From positions 1,426,001 to 1,490,000 of the forward strand of contig NZ_LT607751.1 of assembly GCF_900090305.1 (NCBI RefSeq): a stretch of DNA of 64,000 nucleotides. The letters run 5' to 3'. This DNA is from Micromonospora siamensis (GTDB lineage Bacteria; Actinomycetota; Actinomycetes; Mycobacteriales; Micromonosporaceae). Shown here piece by piece: positions 52,670-60,922 of this stretch. Positions within the stretch are counted from its first letter, which is position 1; each line of letters begins with the position of its first letter. The position numbers were made by a program, and so were the translations under genes. The notes below the pieces were generated by a model. The model was not told the DNA's origin. It made no database searches and saw nothing but the letters and a program-made list of their open reading frames with translations.

Positions 52670-54312
52670 TGAGCACGTCGCTGTCCGGCCCGGGGTCTGC
52701 CCAGCAGACCCCGGGCCGGGAGCCCGTTCGCAGCGGGCTCCCGCGCAAGTCCCGTACCGCGCGGAACCACGCGCCGATCACCGCGACCGGCCTCGTCGTC
52801 AAGGTGATCCTGCTCGGCCTGGTGGTCGGCATCGCGACCTGGGCGGCCTTCCCGCTCATCGAGGCAAAGGAGTGGCTGGGGCTCGGCATCCTGGCGGTCA
52901 CCACCGCCGCCCTGCTCTACCTCTACCTCACCCGCCGGCACATCCCGGCCAAGTACCTGGTCCCCGGGACGCTGTTCCTGGTCGCGTTCCAGGTCATCCC
53001 GGTGCTCTACACGGCGAGCACCGCCTTCACGAACTTCGGCGACGGCCACCGCGGCACCAAGGACGACGCGGTCGTCGCCATCCAGACCTCCTCGGTGAAG
53101 CAGGTCCCCGGCTCCACCGAGTACGCCCTGTCGATCGCCACCAAGGGCGACCCGGCCACCGGCCCGCTGGTCTTCCTGCTCACCGACCCGAAGACCAAGC
53201 AGGTCTACGCGGGCGACGCGAACGGGCTGCGCCAGCTCGACGCCGGTCAGGTCACCGCCAGCAGCCTCACCGGCAAGGTCACCGCCGCCGAGGGCTACAC
53301 GGTGCTGAACATCGGCCAGGCCAGCGTCCGGAGCAAGGACGTCACCTCGCTGATCGTCCCCACCGACGGCGGCGCCATCCGGTCCACCGGCCTCACCCGC
53401 GCCTACGAGGGCAAGGCGGCCCGGGCGTACGCGGCGGACTGTGACTGCATCCGCGACAGCGAGAGCGGCAAGACGTGGACCGCCGACGAGAAGACCGGCT
53501 CCTTCGTCGCCGCCGACGGTGAGCGGCTGACCCAGGGCTGGAAGGTCAACGTCGGGCTGCAGAACTTCACCCGGGTGCTGACCGACCCGAACATCTCCGG
53601 CCCGTTCTTCGGCACGCTGGCCTGGAACTTCGCCTTCGCGATCGGCTCCACCGGGCTGACCTTCCTGCTCGGCATGGCGATCGCGCTGGCCCTGCACTCG
53701 CCCCGGATGCGGGGCACGAACTTCTACCGGGTGCTGCTGATCCTGCCGTACGCCATGCCGTCGTTCGCGATGCTGCTGGTCTGGCGGGACATGTTCAACA
53801 CCGACTTCGGTCTGATCAACAACCTGTTCGGGTTGAGCGTCGACTGGTTCGGTGAGGCATGGTCGGCCCGGATCGCGGTGCTGCTGGTGCAGCTCTGGCT
53901 CGGCTACCCGTACATGTTCCTGGTGGCCACCGGCGCGTTGCAGGCCATCCCCCGGGAGCTGACCGAGGCGACCTCGGTCGACGGCGCCACCCCGTGGCAG
54001 TCGTTCAGGGCGGTCACCCTGCCGCTGCTGCTGGTGGCGATCTCGCCGCTGCTGATCGCGTCGTTCGCGTACAACTTCAACAACGTCAACGCGATCCTGT
54101 TCACCACCGACGGTGGGCCGTTCCCGGCGGACAACCCACGCAACGGCGCCACCGACCTGCTGATCACGTACACCTACCGGTTGGCCTTCGGCGCCCAGGG
54201 TGCCGAGTTCGGCCTGGCGGCGACCGTCTCGATCTTCATCTTCGCGATCGTGGCCATCGTCTCCGCGATCAGCTTCTCCCGGACCCGCAAGCAGGAGGAG
54301 GTGTACGCGTGA
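52669..54312 (+). CDS. malF: Maltose ABC permease with large extracytoplasmic insert
   Basis: Membrane subunit of the maltodextrin importer, 547 residues. A polar N terminus, three helices, then an extracytoplasmic insert of about 190 residues (about 125-300, with CDC in YAADCDCIRDSESG), then the permease core. The insert corresponds in place to the P2 loop of enteric MalF, which contacts the binding protein. The ATPase-contact EAA loop is ELTEATSVDGATPWQSFRAVTLPLL-like near residue 435. It overlaps malE by one base and malG by four. Confidence 0.94.
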   Translation: MSTSLSGPGSAQQTPGREPVRSGLPRKSRTARNHAPITATGLVVKVILLGLVVGIATWAAFPLIEAKEWLGLGILAVTTAALLYLYLTRRHIPAKYLVPGTLFLVAFQVIPVLYTASTAFTNFGDGHRGTKDDAVVAIQTSSVKQVPGSTEYALSIATKGDPATGPLVFLLTDPKTKQVYAGDANGLRQLDAGQVTASSLTGKVTAAEGYTVLNIGQASVRSKDVTSLIVPTDGGAIRSTGLTRAYEGKAARAYAADCDCIRDSESGKTWTADEKTGSFVAADGERLTQGWKVNVGLQNFTRVLTDPNISGPFFGTLAWNFAFAIGSTGLTFLLGMAIALALHSPRMRGTNFYRVLLILPYAMPSFAMLLVWRDMFNTDFGLINNLFGLSVDWFGEAWSARIAVLLVQLWLGYPYMFLVATGALQAIPRELTEATSVDGATPWQSFRAVTLPLLLVAISPLLIASFAYNFNNVNAILFTTDGGPFPADNPRNGATDLLITYTYRLAFGAQGAEFGLAATVSIFIFAIVAIVSAISFSRTRKQEEVYA

Positions 54313-55208
54313 CGAGTTACGCCGAGGCACCCGTGGCCAACCGCAACGCGGCCGGGAAGTCGAAGAACCGCTGGTTCGCCCAGGTGGGCTGGCGGCACGT
54401 GGTCGGGGTGCTGGCCGTGCTGTTCAGCCTCTTCCCGATCGTGTTCGTGATCTCCGCGGCGTTCAACCCGCTGGGCACGCTCTCCTCCACCGAGCTGCTG
54501 CCCACCGGGGCGTCGGTCGAGAACTTCCAGAACCTGTTCGACAAGACGGCGTTCGGCCACTGGTTCCTCAACTCGCTGCTGCTGGCGGGGGTGGCCTCCT
54601 TCGCGTCGATCTTCCTGTCCTCGCTGGCCGCGTACGCGTTCTCCCGGATGCGGTTCGCGGGGCGGCGGGTCGGCCTGCTCGCGCTCCTGCTGATCCAGAT
54701 GTTCCCGCAGTTCCTGGCCATCGTGGCGATCTTCCTGATCTTCACGACGGTGACCGACCTGTGGCCGAGCATCGGCTTCAACACCCCGTGGGGCCTGTTC
54801 CTGCTCTACATGGGCACGGCGCTGGGCGCGAACACCTGGCTGATGAAGGGTTTCTTCGACACCCTGCCGAAGGAGCTGGACGAGTCGGCCACGATGGACG
54901 GCGCCTCGCACGCCCAGGTCTTCTTCCGGATCATGCTGCCGCTGGTGCCGCCGATCCTGGCGGTGACCGGCCTGCTGGCGTTCATCGGCTCGATCAACGA
55001 GTTCATCATCGCCAACGTGTTCCTCACCGAGCCGGACACCAAGACCCTCGCGGTCGGCATGTACGGCCTGGTGGCCGGCGAGCGCAACAACAACTTCGGG
55101 ATGTTCGCGGCGGGCACCCTGCTCACCGCCATCCCGACGGTGCTGGTGTTCCAGTTCCTCCAGCGCTACATCGTCTCCGGTCTCACCGCCGGAGCAGTAA
55201 AGGGATGA
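54309..55208 (+). CDS. malG: Maltose ABC permease
   Basis: Second membrane subunit of the importer, 299 residues, six helices. The EAA loop reads LPKELDESATMDGASHAQVFF. The C terminus, LQRYIVSGLTAGAVKG, matches MalG. The GTG start overlaps the malF stop (GTGA). No malK follows: the ATPase must come from elsewhere, most likely a shared MsiK-type protein as in Streptomyces (inference). Confidence 0.95.
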   Translation: MTSYAEAPVANRNAAGKSKNRWFAQVGWRHVVGVLAVLFSLFPIVFVISAAFNPLGTLSSTELLPTGASVENFQNLFDKTAFGHWFLNSLLLAGVASFASIFLSSLAAYAFSRMRFAGRRVGLLALLLIQMFPQFLAIVAIFLIFTTVTDLWPSIGFNTPWGLFLLYMGTALGANTWLMKGFFDTLPKELDESATMDGASHAQVFFRIMLPLVPPILAVTGLLAFIGSINEFIIANVFLTEPDTKTLAVGMYGLVAGERNNNFGMFAAGTLLTAIPTVLVFQFLQRYIVSGLTAGAVKG

Positions 55209-55315
55209 ATCGGAGGGGTGGCCACCGCCCGCGCAGCGCGAGGTGAGTGGTGCCACTCCGCCGGAAGAGCGCGCTGCGGCAAGGGCGTCGGGATGACGTA
55301 CACCGGAGCAGTTTC

Positions 55316-55364
55316 GGGTCGTGCCACCGCGGTCGGGAGACCGGCCGCGGTGGGCGACCCCTTT
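55316..55364 (+). terminator. Hairpin between malG and the second GH13 gene
   Basis: Nested stems GGGTCG/CGACCC and CCACCGCGG/CCGCGGTGG around a GGTC/GACC core, followed by CTTT. It may end the malEFG transcript or let part of it through to the enzyme gene 34 bases on. Confidence 0.65.
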
Positions 55365-55398
55365 CCACTCCCGTCCGACCGACGCGAAAGGCACCGCC

Positions 55399-57207
55399 AT
55401 GGCTCTCCAGCCGCACCACGACGGATCCGCCACCTACGTCCCCGAGCAGGAACCGGCGCTCGGCCAGCGCGCCCCGGTCTTCGTCCGGGTGCCCGAGGGC
55501 GCCGACGTGCACCAGGTGCACGTACGCACCACGGGCGACGGTGAACCGCACTTCGTCGAGGCCACCGTCGACCACACCAAGGACGGCGACGTCTGGTGGC
55601 GGGCCGACGTGCAGGTCCGCAATCCGGTCAGCAACTACCGGTTCATGCTCACCGGGACCACGGGCTACCGCTGGCTCAACGCGGCCGGCCTGGCCGGTCA
55701 CGACGTGCCGGACAACGGCGACTTCAAGCTGGTCAGCCATGCCCCGCCGCCGGCCTGGACCCGGGACGCGGTGATCTACCAGATCTTTCCGGACCGGTTC
55801 GCCCGGTCGGCCGCCGCCGACGGCCGCACCCCGCCGGACTGGGCCATCCCGTGCGACTGGGACACTCCGGTGATCGGCCGTGGCCCGGAGACGCCGTACC
55901 AGTTCTACGGCGGCGACCTGGACGGCATTGCCGAACGGCTGGACCACCTGGACCGGCTCGGGGTCAACACCGTCTACCTCACCCCGATCTTCCCGGCCCG
56001 CTCCAACCACCGGTACGACGCGGCCAGCTTCGACACCGTCGACCCGCTGCTCGGCGGGGACGCCGCCCTGGCCCGGCTGGCCGACGCGGTACGCGCCCGC
56101 GGCTGGCGGCTGCTCGGCGACATCACCAGCAACCACACCGGCGACGCCCACGAGTGGTTCACCCGGGCGCTCGCCGACCCGCGGGCCCCGGAGCGGGAGC
56201 TGTACTACTTCGACGAGTCGGGCGACTTCGAGTCCTGGAACGGGGTCCGGTCGCTGCCGAAGCTGAACTGGGGCAGCGCGGAGCTGCGCCGGCGTTTCGC
56301 CACCGCCGAGGACTCGCTGCTGCGCCGCTGGCTGCGCCCGCCGTACGGGCTGGACGGCTGGCGGGTCGACGTGGCCAACATGACCGGCCGGCGCGGCGCG
56401 GACGCGTACACCCACGAGGTGGCGCGGCTGCTGCGCGAGGTGGTCGCCGACACCCGCCCCGACGGGCTGCTGCTCGCCGAGCACGGCCACGACCACACCG
56501 GCGACCTGGACGCCGACGGCTGGCACGGGACGATGAACTACGTCGGCTTCACCGACCCGATCTGGTCCTGGCTGCGGCACGGCGACCAGCCGGTGCCGAA
56601 CTTCCTCGGCACCCCGGGCGGGGTACGCCGGCGGGACGCCGAGGCGATCCTGGCCACCATGGACACCTACCGGTCGCTGGTCTCCTGGCGGTCGTACACC
56701 CAGTCGTGGCAGCTGCTCGGCTCGCACGACTCGGCCCGGATCCGGACCGTCGTGGGCGACGCCGCCCGGCAGGAGGTGGCGGCCGGGTTGCTGGCCACCA
56801 TGCCGGGCACCCCGGTGGTCTTCGCCGGGGACGAGCTGGGGCTCACCGGCGACAACGGGGAGGGCTCGCGTACCCCGATGCCGTGGCACCGGCCGGAGAG
56901 CTGGGACCAGGGCACGTTCGCCGCGTACCGGTCGCTGCTGACGCTGCGCCGCGCCGAGCCGGCGCTGCGCCACGGCGGCCTGCGGTGGGCGCACGTCGAC
57001 GCCGACACGCTGGTCTTCCTGCGTGAGGCCCCCACGGGCACGGTGCTGGTGCTGGCCCGGCGCGCCGCGGGCAGCCCGGTCCGGCTGGCCGGTCTGCCGG
57101 CGGGGGAGAACCTCTACGGCGGCGCCCCGGCGCTGCGTCCCGACGCCGACGGCACGGTCACCCTGCCGGCGGACGGTCCGACCTTCCAGGTCTGGCGCCT
57201 GGCCTGA
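55399..57207 (+). CDS. GH13 maltodextrin hydrolase (cyclomaltodextrinase/neopullulanase-like)
   Basis: Cytoplasmic enzyme splitting imported maltodextrins. 602 residues. The N-terminal beta-sandwich of about 115 residues (QRAPVFVRVPEGADVHQVHVR) is typical of the cyclomaltodextrinase group. The barrel opens WTRDAVIYQIFPDRFARS. Conserved regions: DITSNHTG, GWRVDVANM (nucleophile), LLAEHGHD (acid Glu) and GSHDSARI. A C-terminal beta domain ends it. The ATG at 55399 has AAAGG upstream; the open frame extends further but codes a Pro/Arg-rich shadow. Adjacent to malEFG and likely under MalR through read-through. Confidence 0.92.
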   Translation: MALQPHHDGSATYVPEQEPALGQRAPVFVRVPEGADVHQVHVRTTGDGEPHFVEATVDHTKDGDVWWRADVQVRNPVSNYRFMLTGTTGYRWLNAAGLAGHDVPDNGDFKLVSHAPPPAWTRDAVIYQIFPDRFARSAAADGRTPPDWAIPCDWDTPVIGRGPETPYQFYGGDLDGIAERLDHLDRLGVNTVYLTPIFPARSNHRYDAASFDTVDPLLGGDAALARLADAVRARGWRLLGDITSNHTGDAHEWFTRALADPRAPERELYYFDESGDFESWNGVRSLPKLNWGSAELRRRFATAEDSLLRRWLRPPYGLDGWRVDVANMTGRRGADAYTHEVARLLREVVADTRPDGLLLAEHGHDHTGDLDADGWHGTMNYVGFTDPIWSWLRHGDQPVPNFLGTPGGVRRRDAEAILATMDTYRSLVSWRSYTQSWQLLGSHDSARIRTVVGDAARQEVAAGLLATMPGTPVVFAGDELGLTGDNGEGSRTPMPWHRPESWDQGTFAAYRSLLTLRRAEPALRHGGLRWAHVDADTLVFLREAPTGTVLVLARRAAGSPVRLAGLPAGENLYGGAPALRPDADGTVTLPADGPTFQVWRLA

Positions 57208-57219
57208 GGTGAGCGCGGG

Positions 57220-57257
57220 GGGCCCGCCCGACGGATACCCGTCGGGCGGGGCCCTTC
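57220..57257. terminator. Bidirectional terminator after the GH13 gene
   Basis: A 15-bp stem with one bulged C and a short loop, followed by TTC, between convergent genes. Confidence 0.8.
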
Positions 57258-57869
57258 TCAGTGCGCTGCCCCGGCGACGGGCTGGCCGAGCAGGGTGCGG
57301 ACGCCGGCCAGGTAGCTGGCCCGGTCGGGGCGGCCGGTGAGGATCCGCTGCATGAAGTAGCCGGGGACCAGGGCGAAGAGGGCGGCGCCGACGGCCTCCG
57401 GGTCGGCGGTCGGCGGCAGCTCGCCGGTCTGCTTCGCCCGGGTGGCCAGGTCGGTCCAGTGGTCGCGCAGCCGGGTGTACGTGTCGTCGACGAACGCCGC
57501 GAGCGTGCGGTCCCGTTGCGCCTCGCTCCAGACCTGCACGGCCAGCGGGAGCACGCCGTCCTCGCCCGTCTGGGTGTCGACGAAGGCCAGCGCCCGGTCG
57601 AGTGCCTCGACCAGCGGCAGCGGCGGGTCGTGGCGGGACAGTTCGGCGAAGACCTCGTCGGCGCCGCCGATCGCCGACCGGGCGATCTCGGTGATCAGGT
57701 CGTTCTTGCTGGGGAAGTAGCGGTAGACGGCGCCGACGGAGAGACCCGCCTCGGCGATCACGTCCTGCATCGAGGTGTGGTGGAAGCCGTCGCGCAGGAA
57801 GCAGCGCCGGGCGGCGTCGAGGATCTGCCGGCGGCGGGCCGCGAGGTGTTCGTCCGATACGCGTGGCAC
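57258..57869 (-). CDS. TetR-family regulator controlling the divergent membrane gene
   Basis: A 203-residue repressor. The DNA-binding domain is RRRQILDAARRCFLRDGFHHTSMQDVIAEAGLSVGAVYRYFPSKNDL-like, and the C-terminal helices form the ligand pocket. The GTG at 57869 has TACACT seven bases upstream (leaderless geometry). A GAACG-N2-CGTTC palindrome lies five bases beyond that box and a second copy lies in front of the divergent gene, so it probably represses both itself and its neighbour. Ligand unknown; exporter-linked TetR proteins often bind the exported compound. Confidence 0.92.
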   Translation of the reverse strand: MPRVSDEHLAARRRQILDAARRCFLRDGFHHTSMQDVIAEAGLSVGAVYRYFPSKNDLITEIARSAIGGADEVFAELSRHDPPLPLVEALDRALAFVDTQTGEDGVLPLAVQVWSEAQRDRTLAAFVDDTYTRLRDHWTDLATRAKQTGELPPTADPEAVGAALFALVPGYFMQRILTGRPDRASYLAGVRTLLGQPVAGAAH

Positions 57870-57876
57870 GACTCTC

Positions 57877-57882
57877 AGTGTA
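57877..57882 (-). promoter_or_regulatory. -10 box of the TetR gene, leaderless geometry
   Basis: TACACT on the minus strand is followed by seven bases and the GTG at 57869. Confidence 0.6.
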
Positions 57883-57886
57883 AAGC

Positions 57887-57898
57887 GAACGCTCGTTC
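57887..57898. promoter_or_regulatory. TetR operator site 1
   Basis: GAACGCTCGTTC, a palindrome with a two-base centre. It overlaps the spacer of the TetR gene promoter and ends just before the -35 of the divergent promoter. It is the reverse complement of site 2. Confidence 0.75.
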
Positions 57899-57899
57899 G

Positions 57900-57928
57900 T
57901 TGACGGGAGCCGGTCGGGGATGCATGCT
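57900..57928 (+). promoter_or_regulatory. Promoter of the 57968 membrane gene
   Basis: TTGACG (57900-57905), a 17-base spacer and CATGCT (57923-57928) make a good housekeeping promoter, with transcription expected to begin near 57935. The two operators flank it on both sides. Confidence 0.65.
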
Positions 57929-57938
57929 CAACTTAAAA

Positions 57939-57950
57939 GAACGAGCGTTC
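57939..57950. promoter_or_regulatory. TetR operator site 2
   Basis: GAACGAGCGTTC, the same palindrome as site 1 on the other strand, just downstream of the predicted start of the membrane-gene transcript. A repressor here would block RNA polymerase. Confidence 0.75.
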
Positions 57951-57967
57951 GTTTTAAGGAGGACGAG

Positions 57968-58972
57968 ATGCCCGCATTCACCCGGACCCGACCCCCGCTC
58001 CTGCTGGCCACCCTGATCGCCGTCCTGGTGGTGGGCGTGCAGGCGCTGCTCGTACCCCTGTTCGCCGCACCCGCCGCCCACCTGGCGCCACGTGACCTGC
58101 CGGTCGCCGTGGCCGGGCCGCCGCCGGTCGTCGCGGAGCTGGCCGGCCGGCTGGCCGCCGCCCGGCCCGGCGCCTTCGCGGTGACCACGCTGCCCGACGC
58201 CGCGGCGGCCGACCGGGCGCTGCGGGACCGGGAGGTGTACGCCGCCTTCGTCGCCGGCCCGGACGGTGTCGCCCTGCACACCGCGCCGGCCGCCAGTCCC
58301 ACCGTCGCCGCGCTGCTCACCGAGGCGGCCGGGCAGCTCGCCGGCGGCCGTCCGGTCCCGGTCACGGCGGTGGTCCCCGCCGACCCGGACGACCCGCGCG
58401 GCACCGGGTTCGCCGCCGGCTTCCTGCCCCTGGCGCTGACCGGCATGCTCGCCGGGGTGCTGCTCACCGTGCTGGTCACCGGCCGCGTGGCCCGGCTCGT
58501 CGGCCTGCTCGGGTACGCGGTCCTCGCCGCCGGGGTCGGCGCGGTCGTGCTGCACGACTGGCTCGGCGTCATCCCCGGGGACCGGCTGCGCGAGGCCGGT
58601 GTGATCGGGCTCTTCGCACTGGCCGCCGCCGGCACGGTGGCCGGTCTCGGCGCGCTGCTGCGTGGACCGGGCCTCGGCCTGGGCGCGCTGGTCGTCTTCC
58701 TGGTCGGCAACCCGCTCTCCGCGATCGCGGCCGCGCCCGAGCTGCTGCCCCAGCCGTGGGGCGCGGTGGGGCAGTGGCTGCCGGTCGGGGCCGGCGGCAC
58801 GCTGCTGCGCTCGGCGGCCTTCTTCGACGGGGCCGGCGGCGGCCGTGCGCTGGCCGTGCTGGCCGGCTACGCGACGGTCGGGCTGCTGCTGGTCCTGCTG
58901 GCCGGCCACCGGGCGGTCCGGCCGGCCCCCGAGCCGGCGGTCGGGGACCGGCCGGCGGAGATCACGGTATGA
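57968..58972 (+). CDS. Membrane protein, ABC-2/YhgE-like, TetR-controlled
   Basis: 334 residues. One N-terminal helix (LLATLIAVLVVGVQALLVPLF), an extracytoplasmic domain of about 110 residues, then six helices and a short polar tail. The single helix, ectodomain, then helical bundle plan is that of YhgE/Pip- and ABC-2-type permeases, which export lipids, drugs or phage-related signals; no ATPase gene is adjacent. AAGGAGG precedes the ATG at 57968. It diverges from a TetR gene across shared operators, the usual layout for an inducible exporter. Substrate unknown. Confidence 0.8.
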   Translation: MPAFTRTRPPLLLATLIAVLVVGVQALLVPLFAAPAAHLAPRDLPVAVAGPPPVVAELAGRLAAARPGAFAVTTLPDAAAADRALRDREVYAAFVAGPDGVALHTAPAASPTVAALLTEAAGQLAGGRPVPVTAVVPADPDDPRGTGFAAGFLPLALTGMLAGVLLTVLVTGRVARLVGLLGYAVLAAGVGAVVLHDWLGVIPGDRLREAGVIGLFALAAAGTVAGLGALLRGPGLGLGALVVFLVGNPLSAIAAAPELLPQPWGAVGQWLPVGAGGTLLRSAAFFDGAGGGRALAVLAGYATVGLLLVLLAGHRAVRPAPEPAVGDRPAEITV

Positions 58973-59019
58973 ACTCGGCCGGCCGGCCGCCTACTACAAA
59001 GCGTCGTTGATGGGGCAGG

Positions 59020-59370
59020 ATGGCCTCCGTGGAAGCTCTTCGCCTGGTACTCCTCTACGTCCATCTGATCGGGTTCGCGCTCCTGCTCGGCGGCTCGATC
59101 GCCCAGTACGTCAGCGGCCGGCTGCGGATCAACGCGGCCATGCTCTGGGGCTCGGTGATCGGCCTGCTGACCGGTCTCGGCCTCGCCGCCCCGTTGCGGG
59201 ACGGTGACGAGCCGGCCCCGGCCAAACTTGTTACCAAGTTGGTGTTCGCGCTGCTGATCTTCGTCATGGTCTTCTTCTCCCGGAAGCGGGAGTCGGTGGC
59301 CCGGGGCCACTTCCTCGCGATCATCGGGTTGACGCTGGTCAACGCGGCGGTGGCGGTGTTCTGGCGGTAA
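59020..59370 (+). CDS. Small four-helix membrane protein
   Basis: 116 residues, four helices: VLLYVHLIGFALLLGGSIA, MLWGSVIGLLTGLGLAA, LVTKLVFALLIFVMVFF and FLAIIGLTLVNAAVAVF. The His in the first helix (YVHLIGF) recalls small CopD- or DUF2269-like integral proteins, but the match is weak. The ATG at 59020 follows GGGGCAGG; a GTG three codons on is possible. It is not evidently linked to the genes on either side. Confidence 0.75.
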   Translation: MASVEALRLVLLYVHLIGFALLLGGSIAQYVSGRLRINAAMLWGSVIGLLTGLGLAAPLRDGDEPAPAKLVTKLVFALLIFVMVFFSRKRESVARGHFLAIIGLTLVNAAVAVFWR

Positions 59371-59464
59371 CCCGCCGAACTGCGGAAACGGCCCGGTGAA
59401 CCGGACGATCGCGACACTCCGCCTACCGGCCGGCACGCCGAAAAGTGATCTGCCCCACCCAAGG

Positions 59465-59480
59465 GTTACGTAGGGGTAAC
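59465..59480. promoter_or_regulatory. Inverted repeat upstream of bmpA
   Basis: GTTAC and GTAAC arms are separated by six bases (59465-59480), about 150 bases before the start codon. Possible operator; no regulator can be assigned. Confidence 0.3.
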
Positions 59481-59628
59481 AGCCACTCAACAGTCGTGCA
59501 CGATTGTCGGCCGGTGGGTGGGCGCGGGCGTACGCTCCCGTCCGTAACGTGGGACGCCGGCGGCGCAGCGCAGGCCGGCTCAAGGGCTGCCACCGCAACA
59601 GCGCGGTGTGCAATGGGAAGGAGACGTC

Positions 59629-60717
59629 TTGCGCACTGTGCGTGGGATGCGGATCGCCTCCGCTTTCGTAGCGGGTGGGCTCGTGCTGGGTGCCGCCGCC
59701 TGTGGTGAGGCCCCCGAGGACGACAACAACGCCGGTGGCAACGGCGGCAAGAAGTACAGCGCCTGCATGGTGACCGACGTCGGTGGCATCGACGACAAGT
59801 CCTTCAACACCTCCGCCTGGAAGGGCCTTCAGGAGGCGAAGAAGGAGAACGACAGCATCGACATCAAGAACGTCCAGTCGAAGGCCGAGGCGGACTACGA
59901 GGTCAACCTGAAGGGCTTCGTAGACCAGAAGTGCGACTTCATCCTGGCCGTCGGTGGCCTGATGCAGGACGCCACCAAGAAGGCCGCCGAGGCGAACAAG
60001 AACCAGCAGTTCGCCATCGTCGACGCGAACCCGGGTGTGGACAACGTCTACCCGATGCAGTTCGACACCGCGCAGGCCGCCTTCCAGGCCGGCTACCTGG
60101 CCGCCGGGATGAGCAAGACCGGCAAGGTCGGCACCTACGGTGGCCTGCCGATCCCGCCGGTGACCATCTTCATGGACGGTTTCGCCGACGGCGTGGCGTA
60201 CTACAACAAGGCCAAGAGCAAGAACGTCCAGGTGCTCGGCTGGAACAAGGACACCCAGAAGGGTTCCTTCACCAACGACTTCGTCAAGCAGGACGAGGGC
60301 AAGAAGGTCTCCGACACCCTGGTCGCCCAGGGCGCGGACATCATCATGCCGGTCGCCGGCGGCGCGGGCCTCGGCACCACCTCCGCGGCGAAGGCCTCGG
60401 GTGGCAAGTACTCGGTCGTCTGGGTGGACGTCGACGGCTGCGAGAGCACCCCGGACTGCGCCGCCATCCTCACCACCGTGGTGAAGAACATCCCGGACGC
60501 CGTCAAGGAGGCCGTGCTGAAGGCCGCCAACGGTGAGAAGCTCCAGGCCAAGCCGGGCTTCGTCGGCGACCTGGCCAACAACGGCGTCTCGATCGCCCCG
60601 TACCACGACTTCGACAGCAAGGTCCCGGCGGACCTGAAGGCCGAGGTCGACAAGATCAAGGCGGACATCGCCGCCGGCACCATCACGGTCACCTCGAAGG
60701 CCCAGCCGACCAAGTGA
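59629..60717 (+). CDS. bmpA: BMP-family nucleoside-binding lipoprotein
   Basis: Extracellular binding protein of a purine/pyrimidine nucleoside ABC importer (PnrA-like). 362 residues. The signal MRIASAFVAGGLVLGAAACG has the lipid-attached Cys in LGAAAC. The mature fold has KYSACMVTDVGGIDDKSFN, VDANPGVDNVYPM and the family GTYGGLPIPPVTIFMDGFADGV. I start at the TTG at 59629 because GGAAGGAG lies five bases upstream; a GTG at 59638 and an ATG at 59647 are weaker. The ATPase and permease genes follow after a structured gap. Confidence 0.93.
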   Translation: MRTVRGMRIASAFVAGGLVLGAAACGEAPEDDNNAGGNGGKKYSACMVTDVGGIDDKSFNTSAWKGLQEAKKENDSIDIKNVQSKAEADYEVNLKGFVDQKCDFILAVGGLMQDATKKAAEANKNQQFAIVDANPGVDNVYPMQFDTAQAAFQAGYLAAGMSKTGKVGTYGGLPIPPVTIFMDGFADGVAYYNKAKSKNVQVLGWNKDTQKGSFTNDFVKQDEGKKVSDTLVAQGADIIMPVAGGAGLGTTSAAKASGGKYSVVWVDVDGCESTPDCAAILTTVVKNIPDAVKEAVLKAANGEKLQAKPGFVGDLANNGVSIAPYHDFDSKVPADLKAEVDKIKADIAAGTITVTSKAQPTK

Positions 60718-60728
60718 CCAACCCGCCC

Positions 60729-60758
60729 CCCTCCGGCAATGGGATCATCTCCGGAGGG
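60729..60758 (+). terminator. Hairpin after bmpA
   Basis: CCCTCCGG pairs with CCGGAGGG across a 14-base loop, beginning 12 bases past the stop codon. No T run; it could cut down transcription into the ATPase gene or stabilise the bmpA message. Confidence 0.55.
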
Positions 60759-60780
60759 CGGCGGAACCAGGTGTGACGAT

Positions 60781-60831
60781 CCGGCCGCCTCGGCCATCGC
60801 GGGGAACACCCCGCGACGCCGGGGCGGCCGG
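60781..60831 (+). promoter_or_regulatory. Two-tier stem-loop between bmpA and the ATPase gene
   Basis: An outer perfect 9-bp stem CCGGCCGCC/GGCGGCCGG (60781-60789 with 60823-60831) encloses an inner perfect 8-bp hairpin TCGCGGGG-AACA-CCCCGCGA (60797-60816). With the hairpin at 60729 it makes this intercistronic gap strongly structured. Confidence 0.55.
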
Positions 60832-60885
60832 TCCACCTTCATCCCCCTGACCCCCACCCGGCGCGGTGGTCGGCGTGGCAGCCGC

Positions 60886-60891
60886 TACGCT
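60886..60891 (+). promoter_or_regulatory. Candidate internal -10 box before the ATPase gene
   Basis: TACGCT lies 37 bases before the ATPase start and could provide separate transcription beyond the hairpins. Confidence 0.4.
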
Positions 60892-60922
60892 GCACCATCC
60901 GCTCGCACTCCAGGAGGTTGCG

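Noticed and set aside
55209..55315. Imperfect hairpin just after malG
   Set aside because: Only short arms with bulges pair. The much stronger stem at 55316-55360 is the better terminator candidate.
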